NCBI GenBank assembly: GCA_039029315.1
Contig: JBCCGK010000116.1
Location: 1 to 34,357 of the forward strand
Source: JBCCCJ01 sp039029315
GTDB taxonomy: Bacteria; Bacteroidota; Bacteroidia; J057
Direction of reading: 5' to 3'
Length of the DNA: 34,357 nt
Shown here piece after piece: positions 27,624 through 34,357 of the stretch (the stretch's first letter is position 1; the number at the start of each line of letters is the position of its first letter). The notes below the pieces were generated by a model. It saw only the letters and a program-made list of their open reading frames with translations. It did no database searches and was not told where the DNA came from. A program made the position numbers and the translations under genes.

Positions 27624-29087
27624 ATGAAAGATATCAACGAATTTTACCTCAATCAGTCCCGACGACATTTTCTTTCTAAGGCAGGAATGGGCTTGGGAGC
27701 AGCGGCTTTGGCCTCTTTGCTTCCTGGGTGTCTCTCCTCTTCTGATCAGGTATTAGGATCAGCAGAAATGAGTGGCGTATTGGGTGGAACCCATTTTGCG
27801 CCCAAAGCGAAGCGAATCATTTATCTGCATCAGAGTGGTGCACCTTCCCAACTCGATCTATGGGATTACAAACCAGAGGTATTCCGGCTTCATGGGACAG
27901 AAATGCCCCCCTCTATTCGCGGAGATCAGCGACTTACTGGCATGACAGCCAATCAAGGGTCTTTCCCGCTTGCTGCCTCTCATTTTGAGTTCAAACAACA
28001 TGGAAAAAGTGGAACCTGGGTCAGCAGCCTTCTCCCACATATGTCAACGGTGACCGATGATATCTGTGTGATCAAATCCATTTTCACTGAAGCGATCAAT
28101 CATGATCCCGCTATAACTTTCTTTCAGACGGGATCACAACAGCCTGGCAGACCCAGTTTTGGCGCATGGCTCAGCTATGGTCTTGGCAGTGATAACAGGA
28201 ATATGCCTTCCTTCATCGTCTTACTTTCTCAAGGCAAAGAAGGCAATATGCAGCCCTTATATTCCCGATTGTGGGGCAATGGCTTCTTGCCTTCCATTCA
28301 TCAGGGAGTTCAGTTCAGGAGTGGCAAAGATCCTGTATTATATCTGAGCAATCCTCCTGGTGTGAAGGCCAACAATCGAAGAGAGTTTTTGGACAAACTG
28401 CAAGCACTCAACCAATTGCAATTGGAGGAGTATGGCAATCCTGAATTGGCTACCAGAATTGCTCAATATGAGATGGCCTATCGCATGCAAACCTCTGTCC
28501 CTGATGCGATGGATGTTTCTGGAGAGCCGGAGCATATTTATGAGATGTATGGTCCAGATTCTCGAATTCCCGGCACTTATGCAGCGAACTGCCTCCTGGC
28601 AAGAAGATTGGCAGAGCGGGACGTGAAGTTTATCCAACTCTATCACAAAGGCTGGGATCATCATGACAATCTGCCCAATGAGATCAGTCAGCGCTGCAAG
28701 GAAATTGACCAGCCATCTGCTGCCCTTGTCAAAGACCTAAAACAGAGAGGGCTGCTTGATGATACCTTAGTGGTTTGGGGGAGTGAATTCGGGCGAACTG
28801 TCTACTGCCAAGGTCCCCTGACCAAGACCACTTATGGACGCGATCATCACCCAAGGTGTTTTGTCTATTGGATGGCTGGTGGTGGCGTGAAAGCTGGAAC
28901 GACCTTCGGCGAAACAGATGAATTCGGATATAACATCATTCAGGATCCTGTTCATGTCCATGATCTTCAGGCGACCATGCTGCATTTGCTTGGCATCGAT
29001 CATGAGCGATTGACTTTCCGGCATCAAGGGAGAAGATATCGACTGACGGATGTTCATGGAAATGTTGTAAAAGGATTGATAGCATAA
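27624..29087 (+). CDS. DUF1501 protein, Tat-exported lipoprotein
   Basis: 487 residues. The N-terminus has a twin-arginine motif SRRHFLSK (12-19) and a lipoprotein-like Cys at 36 (LLPGC), so it is probably exported folded with its metal bound. DUF1501 (PF07394) belongs to the alkaline-phosphatase/sulfatase superfamily; visible blocks are YLHQSGAPSQLDLWDYKP, LLARRLAERDVKFIQLYHKG, VWGSEFGRT and GRDHHPRCFVYWMAGGG with likely metal-binding His residues. No formylglycine motif is present, so it is not an ordinary sulfatase. It is the usual partner of the DUF1549/DUF1553 protein upstream. A sodium symporter begins 9 bp after its stop, implying translational coupling. Confidence 0.92.
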   Translation: MKDINEFYLNQSRRHFLSKAGMGLGAAALASLLPGCLSSSDQVLGSAEMSGVLGGTHFAPKAKRIIYLHQSGAPSQLDLWDYKPEVFRLHGTEMPPSIRGDQRLTGMTANQGSFPLAASHFEFKQHGKSGTWVSSLLPHMSTVTDDICVIKSIFTEAINHDPAITFFQTGSQQPGRPSFGAWLSYGLGSDNRNMPSFIVLLSQGKEGNMQPLYSRLWGNGFLPSIHQGVQFRSGKDPVLYLSNPPGVKANNRREFLDKLQALNQLQLEEYGNPELATRIAQYEMAYRMQTSVPDAMDVSGEPEHIYEMYGPDSRIPGTYAANCLLARRLAERDVKFIQLYHKGWDHHDNLPNEISQRCKEIDQPSAALVKDLKQRGLLDDTLVVWGSEFGRTVYCQGPLTKTTYGRDHHPRCFVYWMAGGGVKAGTTFGETDEFGYNIIQDPVHVHDLQATMLHLLGIDHERLTFRHQGRRYRLTDVHGNVVKGLIA

Positions 29088-29096
29088 GAAGTTTTC

Positions 29097-30653
29097 ATGG
29101 ATTTCAGTACAATCGATGTCATTGCATTTTTTGGCTTCATTGCCTTTGTCATTGGAGTTTCTCTTTACAAATCTGGCAAAAAATCTACAGATGAAGATTA
29201 CTTCCTGGCGGGAAGAAAATTGACCTGGTGGCTCATCGGGATTTCGATCATTGCCACCAATGTCTCTTCGGAACACTTCGTTGGGCAAGCGGGTCAGGGA
29301 TTTCGGGATGGCGTGGGTCTGGCGATTGCGACCTGGGGTTGGTTGGCAGCGATTGCGATGGTCATCATGGCCGTATACCTGCTCCCCTTGTATTTGAAAA
29401 TTGGCATATATACCCTTCCTGAATTTCTGGAATATCGCTATCATCGAGCCGTAAGAACCCTCATGTCGGGCTATATGCTGGTCTTCTATGCTGGGATCTC
29501 CATGGCAACAGTGCTGTATGGGGGAGCTTTGACCCTCGAAACTATCTTTGATATTCCGCTTGGATATGGCATATGGGGGATCGGGATTGTCGCTGGATGC
29601 TATACCTATTATGGCGGCCTCTCTGCAGTGGTCTGGTCGGACCTGATTCAAGGAGTCGCCTTATTGCTAGGAGCGGGATTCATTTTCTTTTTGACGCTAA
29701 ATGAAGTCGGTGGCTGGGGAGAGTTCGTAGCCCGACAAGGGGATAAATTGCATGTCGTCATGCCGCTGGATCATCCCGAGTTGCCCTGGTTGGCTGTCTT
29801 TTTTGGTGGCATGTGGATTCCTCACTTGTTCTACTGGGGCTTTAGTCAGTTCATTGTTCAGCGAAGTCTTGCCGCAGAAAGCATCGAAGCCGGACAGAAG
29901 GGGGTCCTCCTTGGTGCGACACTGAAGTTGACCATCACCTTTATCATTATCATTCCAGGCATCATGGCATTTGACTTATATGGAGATGAAATCATGGCTG
30001 ATTGTGTCGTTGGCAATTGCGGAGATGCGGCTTACCCTACCCTGATCAAGAAACTCTTGCCAGTTGGCTTGGTTGGCGTCATGATTGCCGCTTTGTTTGG
30101 GGCTGTGTTGAGCACTTTGGACAGCTTGCTGAATTCTGCGGCGACCATTTTCACCATGGATATTTACAAACCCTTCATCAATAAGAACGCAACACCAGAA
30201 CAAGGCTTGAAGGTGGGCAAAATCACCACCCTGGTTCTGGTAGCCATCTCCTGCCTGTGGGCACCCATCATTACCACCTTTGAAGGTGGGGTCTATATTT
30301 TCATCAATCAATTCTGGGGCTTCATGCAGTCTGGAGTCGTAGCAGCATTCTTTTTGGGAATTTTTTGGAAGAAAGTGCCCTGGCAGGCAGCCATTATAGG
30401 CATGGTGATGAATATTCCCTTATACGGTTTTTTGTTGATTGCCTTTCCAAATCTGCCCTTCCTGCACAGTCAGGCGATTACTTTTGGGAGCATTGTTTTG
30501 TTCATCGCTGTGTATACCTGGATCCGTCCACAGAAAGAAATCAAAGAACTCCCAGTCCGCTATCATCAGGATTATCAGCTTTCTCCAGTTGTGAAGTATT
30601 GGGGCATAGCTCTGGTAGCGACCACCATTGGCTTGGTCTTGTTGTTCTGGTAA
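29097..30653 (+). CDS. sodium:solute symporter (SSS / SGLT family)
   Basis: 518 residues with about 13 membrane segments and the SSS family pattern: DEDYFLAGRKLTWWLIG, SIIATNVSSEHFVGQAG, the GGLSAVVWSDLIQG block and a late ALFGAVLSTLDSLLNSAATI core that lines the sodium site. The sequence resembles SGLT-type sugar symporters (vSGLT-like) of Bacteroidota more than proline or pantothenate carriers, so import of a neutral or acidic sugar with Na+ is likely. It is 9 bp downstream of DUF1501 and likely co-transcribed with it and the diheme protein, suggesting it takes up the product of that pair. Substrate not assignable from sequence. Confidence 0.93.
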   Translation: MDFSTIDVIAFFGFIAFVIGVSLYKSGKKSTDEDYFLAGRKLTWWLIGISIIATNVSSEHFVGQAGQGFRDGVGLAIATWGWLAAIAMVIMAVYLLPLYLKIGIYTLPEFLEYRYHRAVRTLMSGYMLVFYAGISMATVLYGGALTLETIFDIPLGYGIWGIGIVAGCYTYYGGLSAVVWSDLIQGVALLLGAGFIFFLTLNEVGGWGEFVARQGDKLHVVMPLDHPELPWLAVFFGGMWIPHLFYWGFSQFIVQRSLAAESIEAGQKGVLLGATLKLTITFIIIIPGIMAFDLYGDEIMADCVVGNCGDAAYPTLIKKLLPVGLVGVMIAALFGAVLSTLDSLLNSAATIFTMDIYKPFINKNATPEQGLKVGKITTLVLVAISCLWAPIITTFEGGVYIFINQFWGFMQSGVVAAFFLGIFWKKVPWQAAIIGMVMNIPLYGFLLIAFPNLPFLHSQAITFGSIVLFIAVYTWIRPQKEIKELPVRYHQDYQLSPVVKYWGIALVATTIGLVLLFW

Positions 30654-30790
30654 ACTTTGCTTGACATTCAAGTGTGTTGCAAGGACTTTTTCCTTCGATT
30701 TTTTGGGACAGGAGTTTGCACCTGTTATACAGATCAGGTGGATTCCTCAAAGGCTAGGGTAGCTGGGCAGTGTCTTCATTTTGTCTCGTT

Positions 30791-30957
30791 CACTCAAAGG
30801 GTGTACGACAAATTGCAGAACCAATCAGATTTTGCTACTCCTGACCTCTTCCGCACTTTCCCCGTTTCTCTTCCGCCATGCGGAATCTTCGACTTCAATG
30901 AGAAACAACCCCACTATCCAGGGCTAAATCTGCAATTTGTCCTACACCCCACTCAAA
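30791..30957. mobile_element. MITE-like element with 21-bp TIRs and 8-bp target duplication
   Basis: Arms GGGTGTACGACAAATTGCAG plus A (30799-30819) and the inverted copy TCTGCAATTTGTCCTACACC plus C (30929-30949) differ at one of 21 positions. Each outer edge is flanked by an exact CACTCAAA (30791-30798 and 30950-30957), a target site duplication. The internal 109 bp has no open frame worth noting. The 8-bp duplication and GGG-starting ends suit IS256- or IS1595-type transposases, which are not encoded here, so it would be mobilised in trans. It lies in the 373-bp gap between the symporter and the epimerase. Confidence 0.8.
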
Positions 30958-30992
30958 CATTAGCAATCACCACTTCTTCGAACTTCTTAATA

Positions 30993-31021
30993 TAGGATGT
31001 TGTAACAGTGCATTCATCCTA
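30993..31021 (+). promoter_or_regulatory. inverted repeat next to the epimerase start
   Basis: TAGGATG (30993-30999) and CATCCTA (31015-31021) form a 7-bp perfect stem with a 15-nt loop, ending 5 bp before the start codon at 31027. It could be an operator or a translation-controlling hairpin; there is no direct evidence of either. Confidence 0.25.
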
Positions 31022-31026
31022 CAGAT

Positions 31027-32121
31027 ATGAACAGACGATTTTTTCTACACTCACTCCTGGCAGGCGGCTTGGTCGCGAAGAGTCTGCGTCTTTCTGCTTT
31101 GACACACAATAGAAAATCTCTAAAAATTCTAGTATTGGGCGGTACGCAATTCGTTGGGCCAGCTATCGTCAATGCTGCCAATCAAGGCAAACATCAAGTC
31201 GTGCTTTTCAATCGTGGGATAAGCAACCCCACACTCTTTCCACAACTCAGATGGATCAAGGGCGATAGAGAAAAGGGTAAGAGAGCCTACAACTCCTTGC
31301 AAAAAGAAAACTGGGACATTGTTATTGATGTCTGGCCCCAACAATCATCCCTGGTAGAGGAAGCAACTCAGGCGCTACTTGGCCATGCCAAGCATTATAT
31401 CTTCATCTCAAGCATCGCAGTCTACCAGGATTTTCAGCAAGTCGGACTGCATGAAGAATCCGAGGTGGTGAATCTCGACTTGGCAACATCCGAGTGGGCA
31501 TATCCTGAAGAGAAACTCGCTGCCGAACGTCTTGTACAAGAACGATTCCCAGACAGGCATACCATCCTGCGGGCTGGACCAATTAAAGGCTGGCGAGACC
31601 CTGCCCTGGATTTGTTGTATTGGTGTATCAAATTGCGGCAGGAAGACATACTAATCGCTCCTGGCTCTGGCATGGACCCAATACAATTTGTGGATGTCAG
31701 AGATGTCGGCAAATTCTGTGTGCAAGCAGCGGAGCAGGGTCTGAGCGGCATTTACAATTGCGTGGGACCAGCGGAACCGCTCCTCTGGCATACGTTTCTT
31801 CATCAGGCAAAGGAACATTTTCATTCAAAGGCAAAGCTGCTATGGGCCGGAGAAGAATTTCTCCAGCAGCATCAGGTTCGCTCCTTCAGTGATCTTCCTC
31901 TGTGGGCCCCCTTGTCAGAAGACAGGGGCTTTATGCAGATCAGCAATCATAAAATCCGGCAGACAGGCTTTGTATTTACGCCACTCCATCAGACCCTGGA
32001 TGATTGCCTATCCTGGTATCAAAAAAACATGTCTACCAAATCCCTGGCTGACTTTGCCAAAGAAGGCATAGGTCTGGACCCATCCAAGGCAGCAAGATTG
32101 ATCAAGCTTCTGCAAGAGTAA
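31027..32121 (+). CDS. Tat-type exported NAD-dependent epimerase/dehydratase family protein
   Basis: 364 residues. The N-terminus (MNRRFFLHSLLAGGLVAKSL) has a twin-arginine motif and a hydrophobic stretch, which implies export of a folded, cofactor-loaded enzyme, as known for glucose-fructose oxidoreductases. The body is an extended SDR: LVLGGTQFVGPAI (35-47) binds NAD(P), FISSIAVY holds the Ser, and Y159-x-x-x-K163 (AYPEEK) is the catalytic pair. It probably modifies a nucleotide-free sugar in the periplasm, an unusual place for this fold. Several Tat-tagged members occur in Bacteroidota as 'twin-arginine NAD-epimerases' of unknown function. The gene is monocistronic, downstream of a MITE. 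Confidence 0.86.
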   Translation: MNRRFFLHSLLAGGLVAKSLRLSALTHNRKSLKILVLGGTQFVGPAIVNAANQGKHQVVLFNRGISNPTLFPQLRWIKGDREKGKRAYNSLQKENWDIVIDVWPQQSSLVEEATQALLGHAKHYIFISSIAVYQDFQQVGLHEESEVVNLDLATSEWAYPEEKLAAERLVQERFPDRHTILRAGPIKGWRDPALDLLYWCIKLRQEDILIAPGSGMDPIQFVDVRDVGKFCVQAAEQGLSGIYNCVGPAEPLLWHTFLHQAKEHFHSKAKLLWAGEEFLQQHQVRSFSDLPLWAPLSEDRGFMQISNHKIRQTGFVFTPLHQTLDDCLSWYQKNMSTKSLADFAKEGIGLDPSKAARLIKLLQE

Positions 32122-32170
32122 AGAAGGAAATCTCCCCCATCTACAGCCGGCTTCGGTAAGGTTTATAGCA

Positions 32171-32198
32171 TCTCTGATTGTCCCAACAATCAATGAGA
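32171..32198 (+). terminator. weak hairpin after the epimerase gene
   Basis: TCTC-TGATTGT (32171-32181) and ACAATCA plus GAGA (32186-32192, 32195-32198) form an interrupted stem with a 4-nt loop, 50 bp after the stop codon. There is no U-tract, so a Rho-independent role is doubtful. Confidence 0.25.
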
Positions 32199-32212
32199 AA
32201 TATGAGTCAGAC

Positions 32213-32358
32213 TTAGAGACTGTTTAGGAATCTGTGCTGAGAATTTTCATCGTGTATTTTTTTCTCAGGCAAGGCTCTTTTTTGTTGTCATAGTGGTGCT
32301 ATGACAACAAAAAAAGACGGATACAAAAATAAGTAACAGATGTTCAAACAGTCTCTTA
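32213..32358. mobile_element. MITE-like element, copy 1, complete with internal hairpin
   Basis: The ends are GAGACTGTTTAGGAATCTGT (32216-32235) and its imperfect inverse, 16 of 20 positions matching, at 32336-32355. TTA flanks both sides (32213-32215, 32356-32358), consistent with a TNA target duplication of IS5-family type. Inside lies a perfect 16-bp hairpin, TTTTTTGTTGTCATAG (32278-32293) / CTATGACAACAAAAAA (32299-32314), loop TGGTG. The element is 140 bp, non-coding, and ends 12 bp beyond the stop of the minus-strand gene at 32370. A second copy occurs at 33950. Confidence 0.75.
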
Positions 32359-32369
32359 TATGTCATGTG

Positions 32370-33689
32370 TCATTTTGCATCCATTACCACCCGAATCAAA
32401 AACAATTGGCGCGTTGGATTTTCTTCATCCGTCAGGGAAGAAAACAGAATTTGATCATTGTTTCGATTCCACTTTGGTGCGGCATCTATTCTCAGGTCTC
32501 CGGTATAGTATTGCCGCTGATCGAACCAGGAAGTATGAGCATAGGCACTATCTGAGCGCCTGAAAACCGAATATGCGGTCTTGCTTCCTTCCTCAAATCC
32601 CTGCACTAACCATCTTCCATCAGGCGACAAGGCTATATCATTTCCGGGATCAGGAAAAATATCATGCGTCCCGATTTCCCGAATGACTTCTCCTTGCTCA
32701 GAATCATACAAGACCAGGCGTCCATCGCGTTCGCTGCTTCCATCTTCCTTGATTTTGGGCAATACCCCAATCATCGTCGATCCAAACTCCCATTCCGGGT
32801 GGCCACCAATGAAGACTTTCTGCCGAGTCAATCCTGTTCCATCTGCCATGATTGTCATCGGCTCATTGACCTTCATGGATCGATTGCCAAAGCGGCCGCG
32901 ACAAAAGAAAAACAGACGATCCCCATCTCTGTTCCAAAGGCTGTGGTTGATGAACAACGGAATCGAATCAATCCGAGGCACATCTTCTACCAAAAGATCT
33001 CGCATCTGCTTGAAGGATACCAGCAATCGCTTTTCTCCTGACTCTATGTCCACCACAAATATCCCATCGTCGGTTGGATGTAGCTCTTCGGGATTCCAGT
33101 CATAGGCCTCCGGATAGCCCGTCACAGGTCGAAGTCTAGCCATTCGCCCATAATTGATCCCTGCAAATGATCCTCCTGTCTGTCGAATTCCTCCATTCCC
33201 AAAAGGAGTGTCTTCATATCGGTATTCTTTGATTCGCTTGTTTTTCTCAATGTCAAACAGGACACAGAAAATTTCATTGGTCTCCGGGTCCCGATCGTTG
33301 AAGAAAAATTGTGTTTCAGGTGCATCAGGATTCCAATACATCATGCTGCCCTGTTGAGGATTCCATGCCCTTGTTTCATCCACTTTCCTCGGTTCATAAT
33401 TGTTTTCGCTATCCAATATCAAAATATCAGCAACATCTTCAGGTGTAGGCATCCGATCAATAAAGTCAACCTGAAAAGAGAGGATGTATCGCCCGGACCC
33501 ATTCCATGGGACATTCTGCACATGGCCGATATATCCAAAAAAATGATGATTGGGGCCTTGTGTTAGTTGATCTACTTCCAGATGGAAGGAAGTACTATCC
33601 TGAGAAGCATTTGGCACTGACTGGCAAGAATACAGCAGCAAAAAACCAAGCGCAACTATGACTGAATTGAATCGCAGCATGGACATCAT
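32370..33689 (-). CDS. PL22-like (oligogalacturonate lyase type) beta-propeller lipoprotein
   Basis: 439 residues on the minus strand, with a lipoprotein signal (LLLYSCQS). The start HHFFGYIGHVQNVPWNGSG and the blocks DRMPTPEDVADILILD, ETRAWNPQQGSMMYWNPDAP and FFFNDRD match a group of TolB/WD40-like seven-bladed propellers related to oligogalacturonate lyase (PL22); close relatives are common in Planctomycetota. Propeller repeats continue to LSPDGRWLVQG and WNRNNDQILFSS. True PL22 enzymes cleave short pectic oligouronides using Mn2+ held by histidines; whether these catalytic residues are kept here was not established. Together with a hexuronate-type transporter, a uronate oligosaccharide substrate is plausible. 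The gene is alone and convergent with the epimerase. Confidence 0.75.
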   Translation of the reverse strand: MMSMLRFNSVIVALGFLLLYSCQSVPNASQDSTSFHLEVDQLTQGPNHHFFGYIGHVQNVPWNGSGRYILSFQVDFIDRMPTPEDVADILILDSENNYEPRKVDETRAWNPQQGSMMYWNPDAPETQFFFNDRDPETNEIFCVLFDIEKNKRIKEYRYEDTPFGNGGIRQTGGSFAGINYGRMARLRPVTGYPEAYDWNPEELHPTDDGIFVVDIESGEKRLLVSFKQMRDLLVEDVPRIDSIPLFINHSLWNRDGDRLFFFCRGRFGNRSMKVNEPMTIMADGTGLTRQKVFIGGHPEWEFGSTMIGVLPKIKEDGSSERDGRLVLYDSEQGEVIREIGTHDIFPDPGNDIALSPDGRWLVQGFEEGSKTAYSVFRRSDSAYAHTSWFDQRQYYTGDLRIDAAPKWNRNNDQILFSSLTDEENPTRQLFLIRVVMDAK

Positions 33690-33883
33690 TGTAATATTAG
33701 ATAGCGGTTTTCTCTAGCGAAGGTCTGAAAAATTTGGGCAGAGGTCAATTTCCCACATCCTGACAAAATAGGATTTTCATCTCTATCCGAAAGAATGGGG
33801 CTAGCGCAACAGGGAAAAGGCAGTGAATTCTATCTATCGATGGAACCTCAGTATGTTTTTCTCAGATCATTATCTCCAACAAA

Positions 33884-33918
33884 AAAGGAGTGTATTCCAC
33901 CTAGAAATACACTCCTTT
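33884..33918 (-). terminator. strong hairpin terminator, minus-strand orientation
   Basis: AAAGGAGTGTATT (33884-33896) and AATACACTCCTTT (33906-33918) form a perfect 13-bp stem with a 9-nt loop. On the minus strand the stem is followed by TTTTTT (complement of 33881-33886), so it suits a Rho-independent terminator for a gene lying to the right that is no longer present in the window. Confidence 0.6.
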
Positions 33919-33946
33919 CCAAACCTGAAAATCTTTATTTTTCACC

Positions 33947-34048
33947 TTAGAGACTGTTCTGGAATCTGTGCTAAGAATTTTTACGATGTATTTTTTTCTC
34001 AGACAAGGCTCTTTTTTGTTCTCATAGTGGTGCTATGAGGACAAAAAA
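33947..34048. mobile_element. copy 2 of the hairpin element, truncated at its right side
   Basis: 33950-34048 matches copy 1 (32216-32314) over 99 bases without gaps, with about 11 differences. TTA precedes it as in copy 1. The hairpin is kept: TTTTTTGTTCTCATAG (34012-34027) / CTATGAGGACAAAAAA (34033-34048), loop TGGTG. The right-hand terminal repeat of copy 1 is absent because the sequence switches to G+C-rich DNA directly after the hairpin. Confidence 0.75.
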
Positions 34049-34357
34049 CTGATCGGACCTGAAGAGCTTCAGGTTTTCGGCCGGGCCGGGTCGCTAATAG
34101 TCCGGTTCGGCATAATGGGGAGGGGCACCCCAGCATAGAAAGCTTCCGGGACCCGAACAGGATCCCGGGATCGACGTCTCCCCGCCGGTCAGCCGATCGG
34201 CGGGCCCGGCGATATGCGCCACCTGGCCGATCGTTTAACGAGTCCGGCAACGAGGGTGGTGTGCCTGCCGGTTGGGATCGTACAGCGCCCAACACGTCTT
34301 GCGCCCTCGACGCGCGCGCAGGCGGCGGGTAACTGTTGCCTATGGTGTCCGCGCTCT
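34049..34357. other. G+C-rich segment of unknown origin at the right edge
   Basis: By direct count 203 of 309 bases (66%) are G or C, against under half in the preceding genes. I see no supported gene. Several adjacent hairpins are present: ACCTGAAG/CTTCAGGT (34057-34074), TGGGG/CCCCA (34116-34132), CCGGGA/TCCCGG (34146-34168) and CCGCCG/CGGCGG (34182-34203). It may be structured RNA, foreign DNA, or a misassembled end. Confidence 0.6.

Noticed and set aside
32278..32314. Hairpin of copy 1 as a Rho-independent terminator
   Set aside because: The T-run is on the 5' side and the A-run on the 3' side and both are within the stem, the reverse of terminator layout.
34233..34245. GTCCGGCAACGAG resembles the 16S rRNA GTCCCGCAACGAG signature
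   Set aside because: Only about 13 bases agree, and no other universal rRNA motif is found at the proper distance.
33999..34295. 98-residue minus-strand open frame across the repeat and G+C-rich end
   Set aside because: It spans the composition junction and the hairpin, is Arg/Pro-rich as expected of random G+C-rich DNA, and shows no domain.
1..34357. tRNA genes, CRISPR arrays, SusC/SusD genes, sulfatase-maturating enzyme
   Set aside because: Looked for and none recognised; the maturation enzyme must be encoded elsewhere.

Overview
The window looks like part of a Bacteroidota genome. The evidence is many short Sec lipoprotein signals ending in a cysteine, few ribosome-binding-site-like purine tracts, a C-terminal Gly-Cys-x-Asp calcium-loop-like motif on the first protein, candidate promoters of the TTG / TAnnTTTG type, and roughly 45-50% G+C. 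The lineage below phylum cannot be read from sequence alone; the gene content (sulfatases, DUF1080, DUF1501 and DUF1549/DUF1553 proteins) is also common in Planctomycetota and Verrucomicrobiota.

Layout. Positions 146-2669 hold an exported DUF1080 (3-keto-disaccharide hydrolase family) protein, a TauD-like dioxygenase and a class I glutamine amidotransferase-like protein. Positions 2802-7362 hold a sodium:alanine-type symporter and two lipoprotein sulfatases, followed by a broken SGNH hydrolase. Positions 8037-10354 are a housekeeping-like island (lipocalin-like protein, PolX-like helix-hairpin-helix protein, SDR). Positions 10854-15052 hold a sulfatase and a 907-residue cytochrome c / DUF6797 / beta-propeller lipoprotein. 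Positions 15236-24073 form one long plus-strand run: exported FAD oxidoreductase, two SDRs, two sulfatases (SGSH-like and IDS-like), a third SDR and a hexuronate-type MFS transporter. Positions 24193-30653 encode a diheme DUF1549/LamG/DUF1553 protein, its usual partner DUF1501 and a sodium:solute symporter. A Tat-type exported epimerase follows, then a minus-strand PL22-like propeller lipoprotein.

Together this reads as a catabolic island for a sulfated, probably uronate-containing glycan. Five Cys-type sulfatases remove sulfate, exported redox proteins (two cytochrome c-type lipoproteins, a flavoprotein, an exported epimerase) plus a DUF1080 protein suggest oxidative cleavage through keto-sugars, and MFS, SSS and AGCS carriers bring products in for cytoplasmic SDRs. 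No SusC/SusD pair, no classical glycoside hydrolase and no sulfatase-maturating enzyme is visible. The function is inferred from context.

The right end (about 30.7-34.4 kb) is rich in non-coding elements: a 151-bp MITE-like element with 21-bp terminal inverted repeats and an exact 8-bp target duplication, two copies of a second element carrying a hairpin with a compensatory base change, and a sharp switch at about 34,049 to 66% G+C DNA with no recognisable content, which may be an assembly chimera or a real insertion.
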